A stretch of 6,238 nt of DNA from Candidatus Rokuibacteriota bacterium (GTDB taxonomy: Bacteria > Methylomirabilota > Methylomirabilia > Rokubacteriales > CSP1-6): assembly GCA_016201645.1 (NCBI GenBank), contig JACQCL010000147.1, positions 1 to 6,238 on the forward strand, in the 5' to 3' direction. Position 1 is the stretch's first letter. The number at the start of each line of letters is the position of its first letter. A program made the position numbers and the translations under genes. Positions 1 through 5,529 of the stretch are shown here, piece after piece. Under the pieces are notes generated by a model. That model ran no database searches, had not been told where the DNA came from, and was given only the letters and a program-made list of their open reading frames with translations.

Positions 1-466
1 CCTCGGAATCCTTGTAGGTAAGGGACAAGGCGCGCCGCCCTTCGACGATCATCGGCTCGACGTTGATCAGCCGGACCTGGTCGTCGCCCTGGAAAAACCA
101 GGCGAGGCTGATTCCGGTCTCCTCCATGACGCGAGACGCTGCGGCGGCGACCACGTCCGGGCGCGGCTCCCCCCAGAGGAGGCTCTGCATGTGGGCCGAG
201 AGCACGGCGCTCACCATGGGCTGGAGCGGGTCGGGCTGGACCGCGCTGGGGAGCAGCGGGAGCCCCACGAGCCCCATGACCAGGGCGGTCGCCAGGGCGC
301 TGAGGGCGGGGGCGAGCCACCAGGACTTGCGGGGCGACGGAGCGGCTGCGGCGAGTATCGCCTCGCGCAGGGGCGCCGGGGCCCGGTGGCGCGGCAGGCG
401 CTCGGCCAGGACGCGCCGGAACCGCGCCTCCTCTCCCGGATCCTCCGTGAACTCCGCCGCTGTCAT
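1..466 (-). CDS. Putative anti-sigma factor, single-pass membrane protein (3' end beyond window)
   Basis: Open from an ATG at 466 to the left edge: 155 codons with no stop, so the C-terminus is missing. The first ~48 residues are charged and probably cytoplasmic, with an LPRHRAPAPLREAI segment of the kind that follows the zinc finger in many anti-sigma factors. Residues ~51-73 (WLAPALSALATALVMGLVGL and following) form one hydrophobic membrane segment. The rest would be outside the membrane. The start is fixed by AGGAG at 474-478, 7 bases upstream, inside the end of the sigma gene; only 3 bases separate the sigma stop from this ATG. Position directly after an ECF sigma gene plus the topology suggests that it sequesters that sigma at the membrane. 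No cysteine occurs in the visible part, so the usual HxxxCxxC zinc motif is absent. Role is inferred from context; family membership is not proven. Confidence 0.7.
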   Translation of the reverse strand, partial: MTAAEFTEDPGEEARFRRVLAERLPRHRAPAPLREAILAAAAPSPRKSWWLAPALSALATALVMGLVGLPLLPSAVQPDPLQPMVSAVLSAHMQSLLWGEPRPDVVAAAASRVMEETGISLAWFFQGDDQVRLINVEPMIVEGRRALSLTYKDSE

Positions 467-469
467 CTT

Positions 470-994
470 CTAGCTCCTGAACTCCTTGCCGTAGTCCTGT
501 AAGAATCCCCGCAACCGCTCCTTGGCCCGGAAGATGCGGGATTTCACCGTCCCGACCGGGCAGCCCATGATCTGCGCCACCTCCTCGAGCGGAAGCCCTT
601 CGATCTCCGCCAGGAGGAGGATGGTGCGAAATTCCTCGGGCAGCTCCGCCAGGGCCCGGCCGAGATCCGTCTGGGCCTCCACGGAGGTGCCGTCTTTCTC
701 GGGGGCGTCGTGGAACATGGTTTCGGCCCCGCTCTCGAGCTCCCCTTCGTCCAGGAAGGCCGGCTCCCGCTCCCGGTGGCGGTAGAAGGTGAGGAAGGTA
801 TTCCTCAAGATTTGAAACATCCAGGCCTTCAAATGGGTTCCCGGCTGGAAGCGGTGGGAGAACCGAAAGGCGCGGAGGTAGGTCTCCTGGACGAGGTCCT
901 CGGCCTCCGAGCCGTTTCGGGTCAGGTAGACGGCGAGGTTGTAGAGGGCGTCGAGATGCTCGAGGGCCTGGCGCTGGAACTCGGGGTCGGCCAT
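470..994 (-). CDS. ECF-subfamily RNA polymerase sigma factor (RpoE-like)
   Basis: 174 residues, normal for a compact two-domain ECF sigma factor, which directs RNA polymerase to stress- or envelope-related promoters. Region 2 lies at about residues 10-75: the region 2.2 core is DLVQETYLRAFR at 33-44, followed by AWMFQILRNTFLTFYRHR. A variable acidic linker spans about 76-105. Region 4 spans about 110-165, with ALAELPEEFRTILLLAEIEG and a helix-turn-helix at LPLEEVAQIMGCPVGTVKSR continuing into IFRAKERLR. The ATG at 994 abuts the folK stop (TGA then ATG), with GAGG at 1000-1003 serving as a ribosome-binding site 5 bases upstream, so translation is probably coupled to folK. The downstream membrane protein is its probable anti-sigma partner. 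No extra C-terminal domain is present. Which genes it controls cannot be read from this window. Confidence 0.95.
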   Translation of the reverse strand: MADPEFQRQALEHLDALYNLAVYLTRNGSEAEDLVQETYLRAFRFSHRFQPGTHLKAWMFQILRNTFLTFYRHREREPAFLDEGELESGAETMFHDAPEKDGTSVEAQTDLGRALAELPEEFRTILLLAEIEGLPLEEVAQIMGCPVGTVKSRIFRAKERLRGFLQDYGKEFRS

Positions 995-1543
995 TCAGAC
1001 CTCAAACCACCGCGCAGGCATCTCGGCGAGGGTCACTTGATGGTCGTCCTCCAGCTCGTCAAGCAGCTCGCGCACGGTGCGGTAGAGGACGGGGTGCTCG
1101 AGCTCAGGCGCCAGATCGGCCAGGGGTCTCAGCACGAATCCCCGCTCGTGCATCAGCAGGTGGGGGATGTGGAGGTCGTCGGGGACGCTGATCACCTGCT
1201 CCCCGTACAGCAGGATGTCCATGTCCAGGGTGCGCCGCTCATACCGGGTGGCCTCCGGAGCCGCCCCCGAGCGGACCCGACCCAGCGCGGTCTCGATTTG
1301 ATGGACCCGTTCGAGCAGGGCGTCGGGGGAAAGCGTCGTCTCGATGGCGACGACGCAATTCAAGAACCAGTCGGCTCGATTCACGCTCTGCCCCGGCGCC
1401 CTCTCCCAGGGTTCGGTTTCGTAGAGAGGGGAAGCGTCCAGGAACCTGACGCCCTCGGTCGCGAGGAGGAGGCCGAGCGCTTGCCGGAGTAGCCCGGGAC
1501 GATCACCCAGGTTCGAACCGATGCTCAGGAACACCCGCGTCAT
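995..1543 (-). CDS. folK: 2-amino-4-hydroxy-6-hydroxymethyldihydropteridine pyrophosphokinase (HPPK)
   Basis: Cytoplasmic enzyme that transfers pyrophosphate from ATP to 6-hydroxymethyl-7,8-dihydropterin, the folate step after FolB. From the ATG at 1543 it is 182 residues, slightly longer than the E. coli enzyme (about 159). Numbered from that Met: N-terminal GSNLGD at 9-14, YETEPW at 41-46, FLNCVVAIET at about 60-69, the signature RRTLDMDILLYG with the two Mg-binding aspartates at about 107 and 109, and IPHLLMHERGFVLRPLADLAP at 126-146 (His plus the RGFVLxPL block). All expected catalytic blocks are present. A GTG at 1549 is in frame two codons earlier, but the AAGGG at 1551-1555 sits 7 bases before the ATG and only 1 base before the GTG, so the ATG is preferred. 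It follows folB by 10 bases and its TGA abuts the sigma ATG. The extra length is mostly in the loop around residues 47-58 and at the C-terminus. Confidence 0.95.
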   Translation of the reverse strand: MTRVFLSIGSNLGDRPGLLRQALGLLLATEGVRFLDASPLYETEPWERAPGQSVNRADWFLNCVVAIETTLSPDALLERVHQIETALGRVRSGAAPEATRYERRTLDMDILLYGEQVISVPDDLHIPHLLMHERGFVLRPLADLAPELEHPVLYRTVRELLDELEDDHQVTLAEMPARWFEV

Positions 1544-1550
1544 GGCCACG

Positions 1551-1555
1551 CCCTT
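1551..1555 (-). promoter_or_regulatory. folK ribosome-binding site (decides the start)
   Basis: The minus strand reads AAGGG here, overlapping the folB TAA stop. It is 7 bases from the ATG at 1543 but only 1 base from the alternative GTG at 1549. The spacing favours the ATG and suggests that folB termination and folK initiation are coupled. Confidence 0.7.
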
Positions 1556-1940
1556 AACGTCGGCGCGTGATCTCGACTCCGGGGACGGCGTGGAGCCCCT
1601 CCATCGGGGGCGTGAGCTTCCGGACCCGCAACCGGACCTCCCGGGCCGGAAACTCCCTCAGCAGCGCCTCGGCCAAGAGCCCCGCCAGCCGCTCCAGGAG
1701 GTTCACCCGCTCCTTCGTGCCGATCTCGACGATGCGTCGGGCCACCTCCTCGTAGTCCACGGTGGCCCGCAGATCGTCGGAGAGGGAGGCCGGAGTCAGA
1801 TCGAGCGTCAACGTCACGTCAACAGAGAACCAGGCGCCGACGGTCTGCTGGGCCTTTGTGACCCCGTGGTGGCCGAAGAAGTTGACGTTCTCGAGAAATA
1901 TTGTATCAGAGCTACCGCGGGGCGAGGGCCCGACGCTCAC
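1554..1940 (-). CDS. folB: Dihydroneopterin aldolase
   Basis: Cytoplasmic folate enzyme that cleaves 7,8-dihydroneopterin to 6-hydroxymethyl-dihydropterin and glycolaldehyde. The frame stays open far upstream over dapL, but homology begins only at DTIFLENVNFFGHHGV. The nearest start is a GTG at 1940 that overlaps the dapL stop as GTGA and has AAGGGA 8 bases upstream. This gives 128 residues, the normal family length (about 120). Numbered from that start: HHGV at 24-27, the conserved Tyr at 63 (VDYEEVA), NLLERLA with Glu83, and Lys108 in VRKLTPP, all matching the pterin-binding and catalytic set. The position of the catalytic Glu of S. aureus DHNA (Glu22 there) is Gln31 here, in HGVTKAQQTVG. 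No ATG lies near the homology start. FolK directly follows, so two consecutive pathway steps are adjacent. Confidence 0.92.
   Translation of the reverse strand: MSVGPSPRGSSDTIFLENVNFFGHHGVTKAQQTVGAWFSVDVTLTLDLTPASLSDDLRATVDYEEVARRIVEIGTKERVNLLERLAGLLAEALLREFPAREVRLRVRKLTPPMEGLHAVPGVEITRRR
1900..1908 (-). promoter_or_regulatory. Possible internal promoter, extended -10 element
   Basis: The minus strand reads TGATACAAT, an extended -10 form (TGnTATAAT) with one mismatch, inside an AT-rich patch that is rare in this window. There is no good -35 at 16-18 bases upstream. If used, transcription would start within folB and feed folK, the sigma gene and its partner. The same bases encode conserved FolB residues DTIF, so the match may be chance. 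Confidence 0.2.
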
Positions 1941-3121
1941 GGCCGAAATCCCTTGAGGCGCTCCAGCCGAAATCCCTTGAGGCGCTCCATCGCCTCGGCG
2001 AGCCGCGCCTCGGCCACCGTGAGCGCGATCCGGTAGAACCCTTCCCCCGACGGGCCGAAGCCCACGCCCGGGGTCACGACCACCCCGACCTCCTCGAGGA
2101 GCCGGGTCGCGAAGCGGCGCGAGTCCAGCCTTCCGGGAACCGGGGCCCAGACGAAAAAGGTCCCCTTGGGGATGTCCACGTCCCACCCGAGCGCCTTGAG
2201 TCCCCCGACGACGATGTCGCGTCGTTTCTGGTAGGTCCGCCGGTACTGCTCGGAGAGGTCCTGGGGCCCCGTCAGGGCGGCGATGCCCGCGTACTGAACG
2301 GCCTGGAAGACCCCGGAGTCCACGTTGGTCTTGATCTTGCCGAGGCCGGCCACCGCGGAGGCGTTCCCCACGCAGAATCCGAGCCGCCAGCCCGTCATGG
2401 AGTACGTCTTGGAGAGCGAGTGGAACTCGACGGCCGTCTCCCGCGCCCCCTCGATCTCCAAAATGCTCGGCGGCTCGTAGCCGTCGAACTTGAGCTCCGA
2501 GTACATGAGGTCGTGGCAGACCAGGATCCCGTGGCTGCGGGCGAGCTTCACCGTCTCGGCGAAGAACTCGCGCGTCGCCACGGCCGCGGTGGGGTTGTTG
2601 GGGTAGTTGAGATACATGAGCTTCGCCCGGCGGGCCGTCTCCGCGGGAATCGCGGCGAGGTCGGGAAGAAACGCGTTCTGCCGCCGGAGGGGCATCCAGT
2701 GAACCTCGCCGCCGGCGAACCACGTCCCCGCGGCATAGACCGGATAGCCGGGATCGGGGACGAGCACGACGTCGCCGGGATTCACGAACGCCAGCGGCAT
2801 GTGGGCCGTTCCCTCCTTGGAGCCGATGAGGGCCAGCACCTCCTGCTCGGGATCGAGGCGCACGTTGAAGCGCTTGGCGTACCAGTCGGCCACCGCCTGG
2901 CGAAAGGCGAGCATGCCCTCGTAGGAAGGGTAGCGGTGGGTCTCGGGATCCTCCGCCGCCCGCTGGAGGGCCCGGATGATGTGAGGAGGGGTGGGGAGGT
3001 CGGGATCCCCGATCCCCAGGTCAATGACGTCCACGCCGCGGGCCCGGACCTCGCGCTTCTTCCGATCGATCTCCGCGAAGAGGTACGGAGGCAGCCGCTT
3101 CAGCCGATCGGCCAATTCCAT
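1937..3121 (-). CDS. dapL: LL-diaminopimelate aminotransferase (PLP fold type I)
   Basis: 394 residues, full length for the family. It catalyses glutamate-dependent amination of tetrahydrodipicolinate to LL-2,6-diaminopimelate, replacing the succinylase/acetylase steps. Visible motifs are IDLGIGDPDLPTP (34-46), YPSYEGMLAFR (64-74), GSKEG (100-104), the cofactor-binding NYPNNPT (172-178), CHDLMYSEL (202-210, Asp204 and Tyr207), the PLP Schiff-base Lys238 in SLSKTYSMTGWRLGF, and the substrate-carboxylate Arg364 in FYRIALT. Length and motifs fit DapL of the bacterial/archaeal DapL2-like group better than AspC-type or MalY-type enzymes; a broader LL-DAP/alanine aminotransferase label is the alternative. 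The ATG at 3121 shares one base with the upstream stop (TGATG). No strong Shine-Dalgarno is seen, so it probably relies on translational coupling. The C-terminus ends in a duplicated octapeptide (ERLKGFRL, ERLKGFRP) made by an exact 24-bp tandem repeat. Confidence 0.92.
   Translation of the reverse strand: MELADRLKRLPPYLFAEIDRKKREVRARGVDVIDLGIGDPDLPTPPHIIRALQRAAEDPETHRYPSYEGMLAFRQAVADWYAKRFNVRLDPEQEVLALIGSKEGTAHMPLAFVNPGDVVLVPDPGYPVYAAGTWFAGGEVHWMPLRRQNAFLPDLAAIPAETARRAKLMYLNYPNNPTAAVATREFFAETVKLARSHGILVCHDLMYSELKFDGYEPPSILEIEGARETAVEFHSLSKTYSMTGWRLGFCVGNASAVAGLGKIKTNVDSGVFQAVQYAGIAALTGPQDLSEQYRRTYQKRRDIVVGGLKALGWDVDIPKGTFFVWAPVPGRLDSRRFATRLLEEVGVVVTPGVGFGPSGEGFYRIALTVAEARLAEAMERLKGFRLERLKGFRP
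1942..1989. repeat. Exact 24-bp tandem duplication at the dapL 3' end
   Basis: Two identical 24-base copies lie at 1942-1965 and 1966-1989 with no spacer. In dapL they encode ERLKGFR twice, keeping the frame. Each copy carries AAGGGA on the minus strand; the copy nearer folB is its ribosome-binding site. Confidence 0.95.
1949..1954 (-). promoter_or_regulatory. folB ribosome-binding site (decides the start)
   Basis: AAGGGA on the minus strand lies 8 bases upstream of the GTG at 1940 and inside the last codons of dapL. It supports the GTG start, as no ATG is available. An identical AAGGGA lies 24 bases further upstream in the duplicated copy. Confidence 0.65.
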
Positions 3122-3879
3122 CAGAGGCGCACCACCGAGTTTCGAAGGCTGCCGATCCCCTCGATCCGGATCTCGATCTTGTCCCCCGGCTGCATGGGCC
3201 CGATGCCTGAGGGTGTGCCCGTGGCGATCAGATCGCCGGGGAGCAGCGTCATCACCTGCGAGGTCCGGGCGACCACGTCCTCCACGGGGAAGATGAAGTG
3301 TTTGGTGTTGGATGCCTGCCTCCGCTCCCCGTTCAGGTAGGCCTCGATGTCCACGGCGTTGGGATCAATGTCCGTGGCGATGCACGGGCCGACCGGGCAG
3401 AAGGTGTCGAAGGACTTCGCGCGGGTCCACTGGCCGTCCTTCCTCTGGAGGTCCCGCGCCGTCACATCGTTCACGCACGTATATCCCAGGACGTACTCGC
3501 GCGCTCGCTCGGGCGAGACATTCCGGCAGCGCTTCTTGATCACGATGCCGAGCTCCGCCTCGTAGTCCACGCGCTGGGAGATGGGCGGGTACACGATCGG
3601 GTCGTCGGGACTGATCAGCGCCGAGGGCGGCTTGATGAAGAGGATCGGCTCAACGGGGATGGGGTGGTTCACCTCCTGGGCGTGGTCCCGATAGTTGAGC
3701 CCCACGGCCACGATCTTGGAGGGGACCACGGGAGCCAGCAGCACGACCTGTTTGACGGGGAACTTCTTCCGCCCCCGCTTGAAGGTGCCGAAGGGGGTTC
3801 CGGAATACTCCACCACATGGGTCCCCTCGAGGGCGCCGTAGCGGGTCTTGCCGCCGGCCTTGAACCTGACGATCTTCAT
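3121..3879 (-). CDS. Fumarylacetoacetate hydrolase (FAH) superfamily protein
   Basis: 252 residues. An N-terminal DUF2437-like segment (about 1-50) precedes the FAH C-terminal domain (about 53-250). Motifs: VAVGLNYRDHAQE (58-69, His66 at the usual catalytic His position), FIKPPSALISPDDPI (81-95), the metal-binding DYEAELG with Glu107 and Glu109, the third metal ligand Asp138 in VNDVTARDLQ, Lys155 in TRAKSFDTFCPVGP, and the signature IATGTPSGIG at 218-227. The metal and catalytic residues are intact, so it should be an active Mg/Mn-dependent enzyme. The family includes fumarylpyruvate and acylpyruvate hydrolases, 2-hydroxyhepta-2,4-diene-1,7-dioate isomerase and oxaloacetate decarboxylases/tautomerases; the substrate cannot be told from sequence. 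The ATG at 3879 has a strong AAGGAG at 3888-3893, 8 bases upstream. Its stop overlaps the dapL start. It lies between dapB and dapL, which is not a known lysine-pathway role. Confidence 0.9.
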   Translation of the reverse strand: MKIVRFKAGGKTRYGALEGTHVVEYSGTPFGTFKRGRKKFPVKQVVLLAPVVPSKIVAVGLNYRDHAQEVNHPIPVEPILFIKPPSALISPDDPIVYPPISQRVDYEAELGIVIKKRCRNVSPERAREYVLGYTCVNDVTARDLQRKDGQWTRAKSFDTFCPVGPCIATDIDPNAVDIEAYLNGERRQASNTKHFIFPVEDVVARTSQVMTLLPGDLIATGTPSGIGPMQPGDKIEIRIEGIGSLRNSVVRL

Positions 3880-3899
3880 GGCTCTCTCTCCTTCCGTGC

Positions 3900-3920
3900 C
3901 CGAGCGTGGGCTTGGCCCGC
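3900..3920 (-). repeat. 21-base repeat, copy B, between dapB and the FAH gene
   Basis: The minus strand here matches the plus strand of 4597-4617 at 20 of 21 positions, so the two copies are in opposite orientation on either side of dapB. The core is a small stem, GCGGGC-CAA-GCCCAC on the minus strand, with one C/A mismatch, followed by GCTCGG. No T-run follows, so it does not look like an intrinsic terminator. Confidence 0.7.
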
Positions 3921-3930
3921 CCTCCGAGCG

Positions 3931-4549
3931 TTACTTCAGGCCGAGGACGTCCTGCATCGAGTAGAGCCCGGGGGAGGCGCCTTGGATGAAGCGCGCGGCG
4001 CGGATCGCGCCCCGGGCGAAGGTGTCGCGGCTGTGGGGTGCCGCTGGGAGCGTCCTTCTTGAAGCGGTGGTGAGTTTCGGTGATCTCGACGTCGTACTCG
4101 TCCCCCAAGACCTGGGCCATCTGGGCCAGGAGCTTGAAGGCCAGGTTGACCCCAACGCTCATGTTGGGGGAGAGGAGGATCGGCACTTTCTCGGCGAGCC
4201 GCGCGATCTCCTCACGCTGGGGCGCGGTCAGCCCCGTGGTCCCGATCACCGCCCTGCCGCCGACGCGAGCGATGATGCGGAGGTGTTCGAGCGTGGCGTC
4301 GGGGATCGAGAACTCGATGAGGATCCGTTCGCGCGTCAGGGCGGCTGCCGCCTCGGCTGAGATGACAACGCCGAGCCGCCCGACTCCCGCCACCTCTCCG
4401 GCGTCCTTTCCGAGCGCCGGGTGGCCCGGCGCCTCCAGGGCCCCCACCAGCCTGAGGTCCGGCGCGTCCTGGAGGCAGGCGACGACACGGCTTCCCATCC
4501 GGCCGGCAGCGCCGGCCACGCCGGCCACGACGACATCAGGCATGTTCAC
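3931..4549 (-). pseudogene. dapB: 4-hydroxy-tetrahydrodipicolinate reductase, internally deleted and frameshifted
   Basis: DapB reduces hydroxytetrahydrodipicolinate with NAD(P)H in the lysine/DAP pathway. The first part (4549 down to about 4037) is canonical: nucleotide-binding GAAGRMG near the N-terminus, IEFSIPDATLEH, VIGTTGL, LSPNMSVGVN, and the active-site ETHHRFKKDAPSGT with the His pair and Lys. Right after that Thr (codon 4039-4037) the sequence jumps by one base of frame to HSRDTFARGA, continuing to the normal DapB C-terminus GLYSMQDVLGLK and TAA at 3931. Against E. coli DapB (273 residues) about 65-70 codons are missing, covering most of the substrate-binding/tetramerisation domain. 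Read without correction, translation would run past 3931 and end at 3650 inside the FAH gene with an unrelated tail (299 residues). The start is GTG 4549 or, more likely, ATG 4543; the Shine-Dalgarno is weak. It is either a real lesion or an assembly deletion. Confidence 0.88.
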
Positions 4550-4551
4550 TC

Positions 4552-4574
4552 GGAGGGGGGCTTCGCCCCCCTTC
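4552..4574. repeat. Strong hairpin just upstream of dapB
   Basis: An inverted repeat with a perfect 7-bp G/C stem (4555-4561 with 4565-4571), extended to about 10 bp if one G-U pair is allowed, and a 3-base loop. On the transcribed minus strand it is GGGGGGC-GAA-GCCCCCC, and it ends 8 bases before the dapB ATG. No T-tract follows on either strand, so an intrinsic terminator is unlikely. It could limit ribosome access to dapB or mark an RNA processing site. Confidence 0.65.
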
Positions 4575-4594
4575 CGATTCCTCCCCCCACGATT

Positions 4595-4613
4595 GCGCGG
4601 GCCAAGCCCGCGC
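4595..4613. repeat. Palindromic hairpin between dapA and dapB
   Basis: A perfect 8-bp stem, GCGCGGGC-CAA-GCCCGCGC, in the dapA-dapB spacer (4550-4628), which holds no gene. It overlaps copy A of the 21-base repeat. No T-run is adjacent. Confidence 0.7.
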
Positions 4614-4617
4614 TCGG
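4597..4617 (+). repeat. 21-base repeat, copy A, between dapA and dapB
   Basis: Matches the minus strand of 3900-3920 at 20 of 21 positions; the single difference is G versus A in the right arm of the stem. The two copies form an inverted pair about 680 bases apart enclosing dapB. They resemble REP-type intergenic elements, but two copies in one window do not define a family. Confidence 0.7.
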
Positions 4618-4628
4618 CAGGTGTTTCG

Positions 4629-5516
4629 TTAGGCTTTCAGGAGACCAAATTGCTGGAGAACTGTCCGGAGGCGCTCGCGATTTGCGTCAGCCATCCGGCA
4701 GAGCGGAAGCCTGAACTCGGGCGCGATCATCCCCATCATCGCCATGGCTTCCTTCACCGGGATCGGATTGGTCTCGATGAACATCGCCCGGCAGAGCGGG
4801 AACAGGCGGTGGAACAGTTCCCGGGCGCGCTTCCAGTCACCTTCCAGCGCGGCATGGACCATGTCGGCGGTCTCCCTCGGCACGATGTTGGCGACCACCG
4901 AGATCACCCCGCGTCCCCCCACCACCATGAGGGGGAGCGTGAGGTTGTCGTCCCCCGAGAGCACCGTGAAGTCGGAGCCACAGGCGAGGATCACCTGGGT
5001 CATCTGGTCCAGCGAGCCTGAGGCCTCTTTCGCTCCGACGATATTCGGGATCTTGGCCAGCCGGGCCATGGTGTCGGTTTCCACATTGACCGCGGTCCGG
5101 CCCTGGATGTTGTAGACGAGGATCGGGATGTCCACTGCTTCCGCGATCGCCTTGAAATGACGGTACAACCCCTCCTGAGTGGGCTTGTTGTAGTACGGGT
5201 TCACGACGAGCGCCCCGGCGGCACCGGCTTTCTTCGCGTGGGCCGTGAGGTCAATGGCCTCGGCGGTGGAGTTGGAGCCGGTCCCCGCAATCACCGGCAG
5301 CCGCCCGCGCGCGGCTTCGATGACGATCTCCACCACGCGCTTGTGCTCGTCGTGGGAGAGGGTCGGGGACTCGCCGGTAGTTCCGCAGGGAATGAGGCCG
5401 TCCGTTCCGTTCGCGATGTGGAACTCCACGAGCTCCCGGATCTTTGGCTCGTCCACCTTGCCGTCCCGAAACGGCGTGACCAGCGCAACTAGTGATCCCT
5501 GAAACGTCGCCTTCAT
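4629..5516 (-). CDS. dapA: 4-hydroxy-tetrahydrodipicolinate synthase
   Basis: 295 residues, full length. A TIM-barrel aldolase of the DapA/NAL family that condenses pyruvate with L-aspartate semialdehyde, the first committed step of DAP/lysine synthesis. Visible residues: CGTTGESPTL (44-53) with the Thr46/Thr47 pair, NPYYNKPTQEGLYRHF (106-121) with the relay Tyr109, Tyr135 and Arg140 in VYNIQGRT, the Schiff-base Lys163 in VGAKEASG, and GGRGVISV (200-207). The Arg that binds the semialdehyde carboxylate supports DapA over sialate or KDG aldolases, and the lysA/dapL neighbours confirm it. The ATG at 5516 lies 13 bases after the lysA stop. A purine run (AGGGGGGAAGGA) precedes it, but the best spacing within that run is ambiguous. 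About 80 bases of hairpin-rich spacer follow before dapB. Confidence 0.97.
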   Translation of the reverse strand: MKATFQGSLVALVTPFRDGKVDEPKIRELVEFHIANGTDGLIPCGTTGESPTLSHDEHKRVVEIVIEAARGRLPVIAGTGSNSTAEAIDLTAHAKKAGAAGALVVNPYYNKPTQEGLYRHFKAIAEAVDIPILVYNIQGRTAVNVETDTMARLAKIPNIVGAKEASGSLDQMTQVILACGSDFTVLSGDDNLTLPLMVVGGRGVISVVANIVPRETADMVHAALEGDWKRARELFHRLFPLCRAMFIETNPIPVKEAMAMMGMIAPEFRLPLCRMADANRERLRTVLQQFGLLKA

Positions 5517-5529
5517 GTTCCTTCCCCCC

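Noticed and set aside
1941..2723. Upstream part of the open frame that continues into folB (389 codons in total)
   Set aside because: The upstream part is out-of-frame dapL. FolB homology starts only at DTIFL, and the GTG at 1940 has a good ribosome-binding site, so this is not a fusion protein.
1901..3340. Long open frame on the plus strand opposite dapL and the FAH gene (479 codons), and similar plus-strand frames elsewhere
   Set aside because: These are antisense shadows, common in GC-rich DNA. The encoded sequences are Arg/Gly/Pro/His-rich with no recognisable motif, and the minus-strand genes explain the DNA fully.
3650..3930. C-terminal extension of dapB over the FAH gene as a real domain
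   Set aside because: It is a by-product of the frameshift: the tail is Arg/Pro-rich out-of-frame FAH sequence with no motif, while the true DapB C-terminus is in the other frame and ends at 3931.
4552..4613. Rho-independent terminators in the dapA-dapB spacer
   Set aside because: Both hairpins lack a following T-run on either strand, and the genes on both sides run in the same direction in one pathway.
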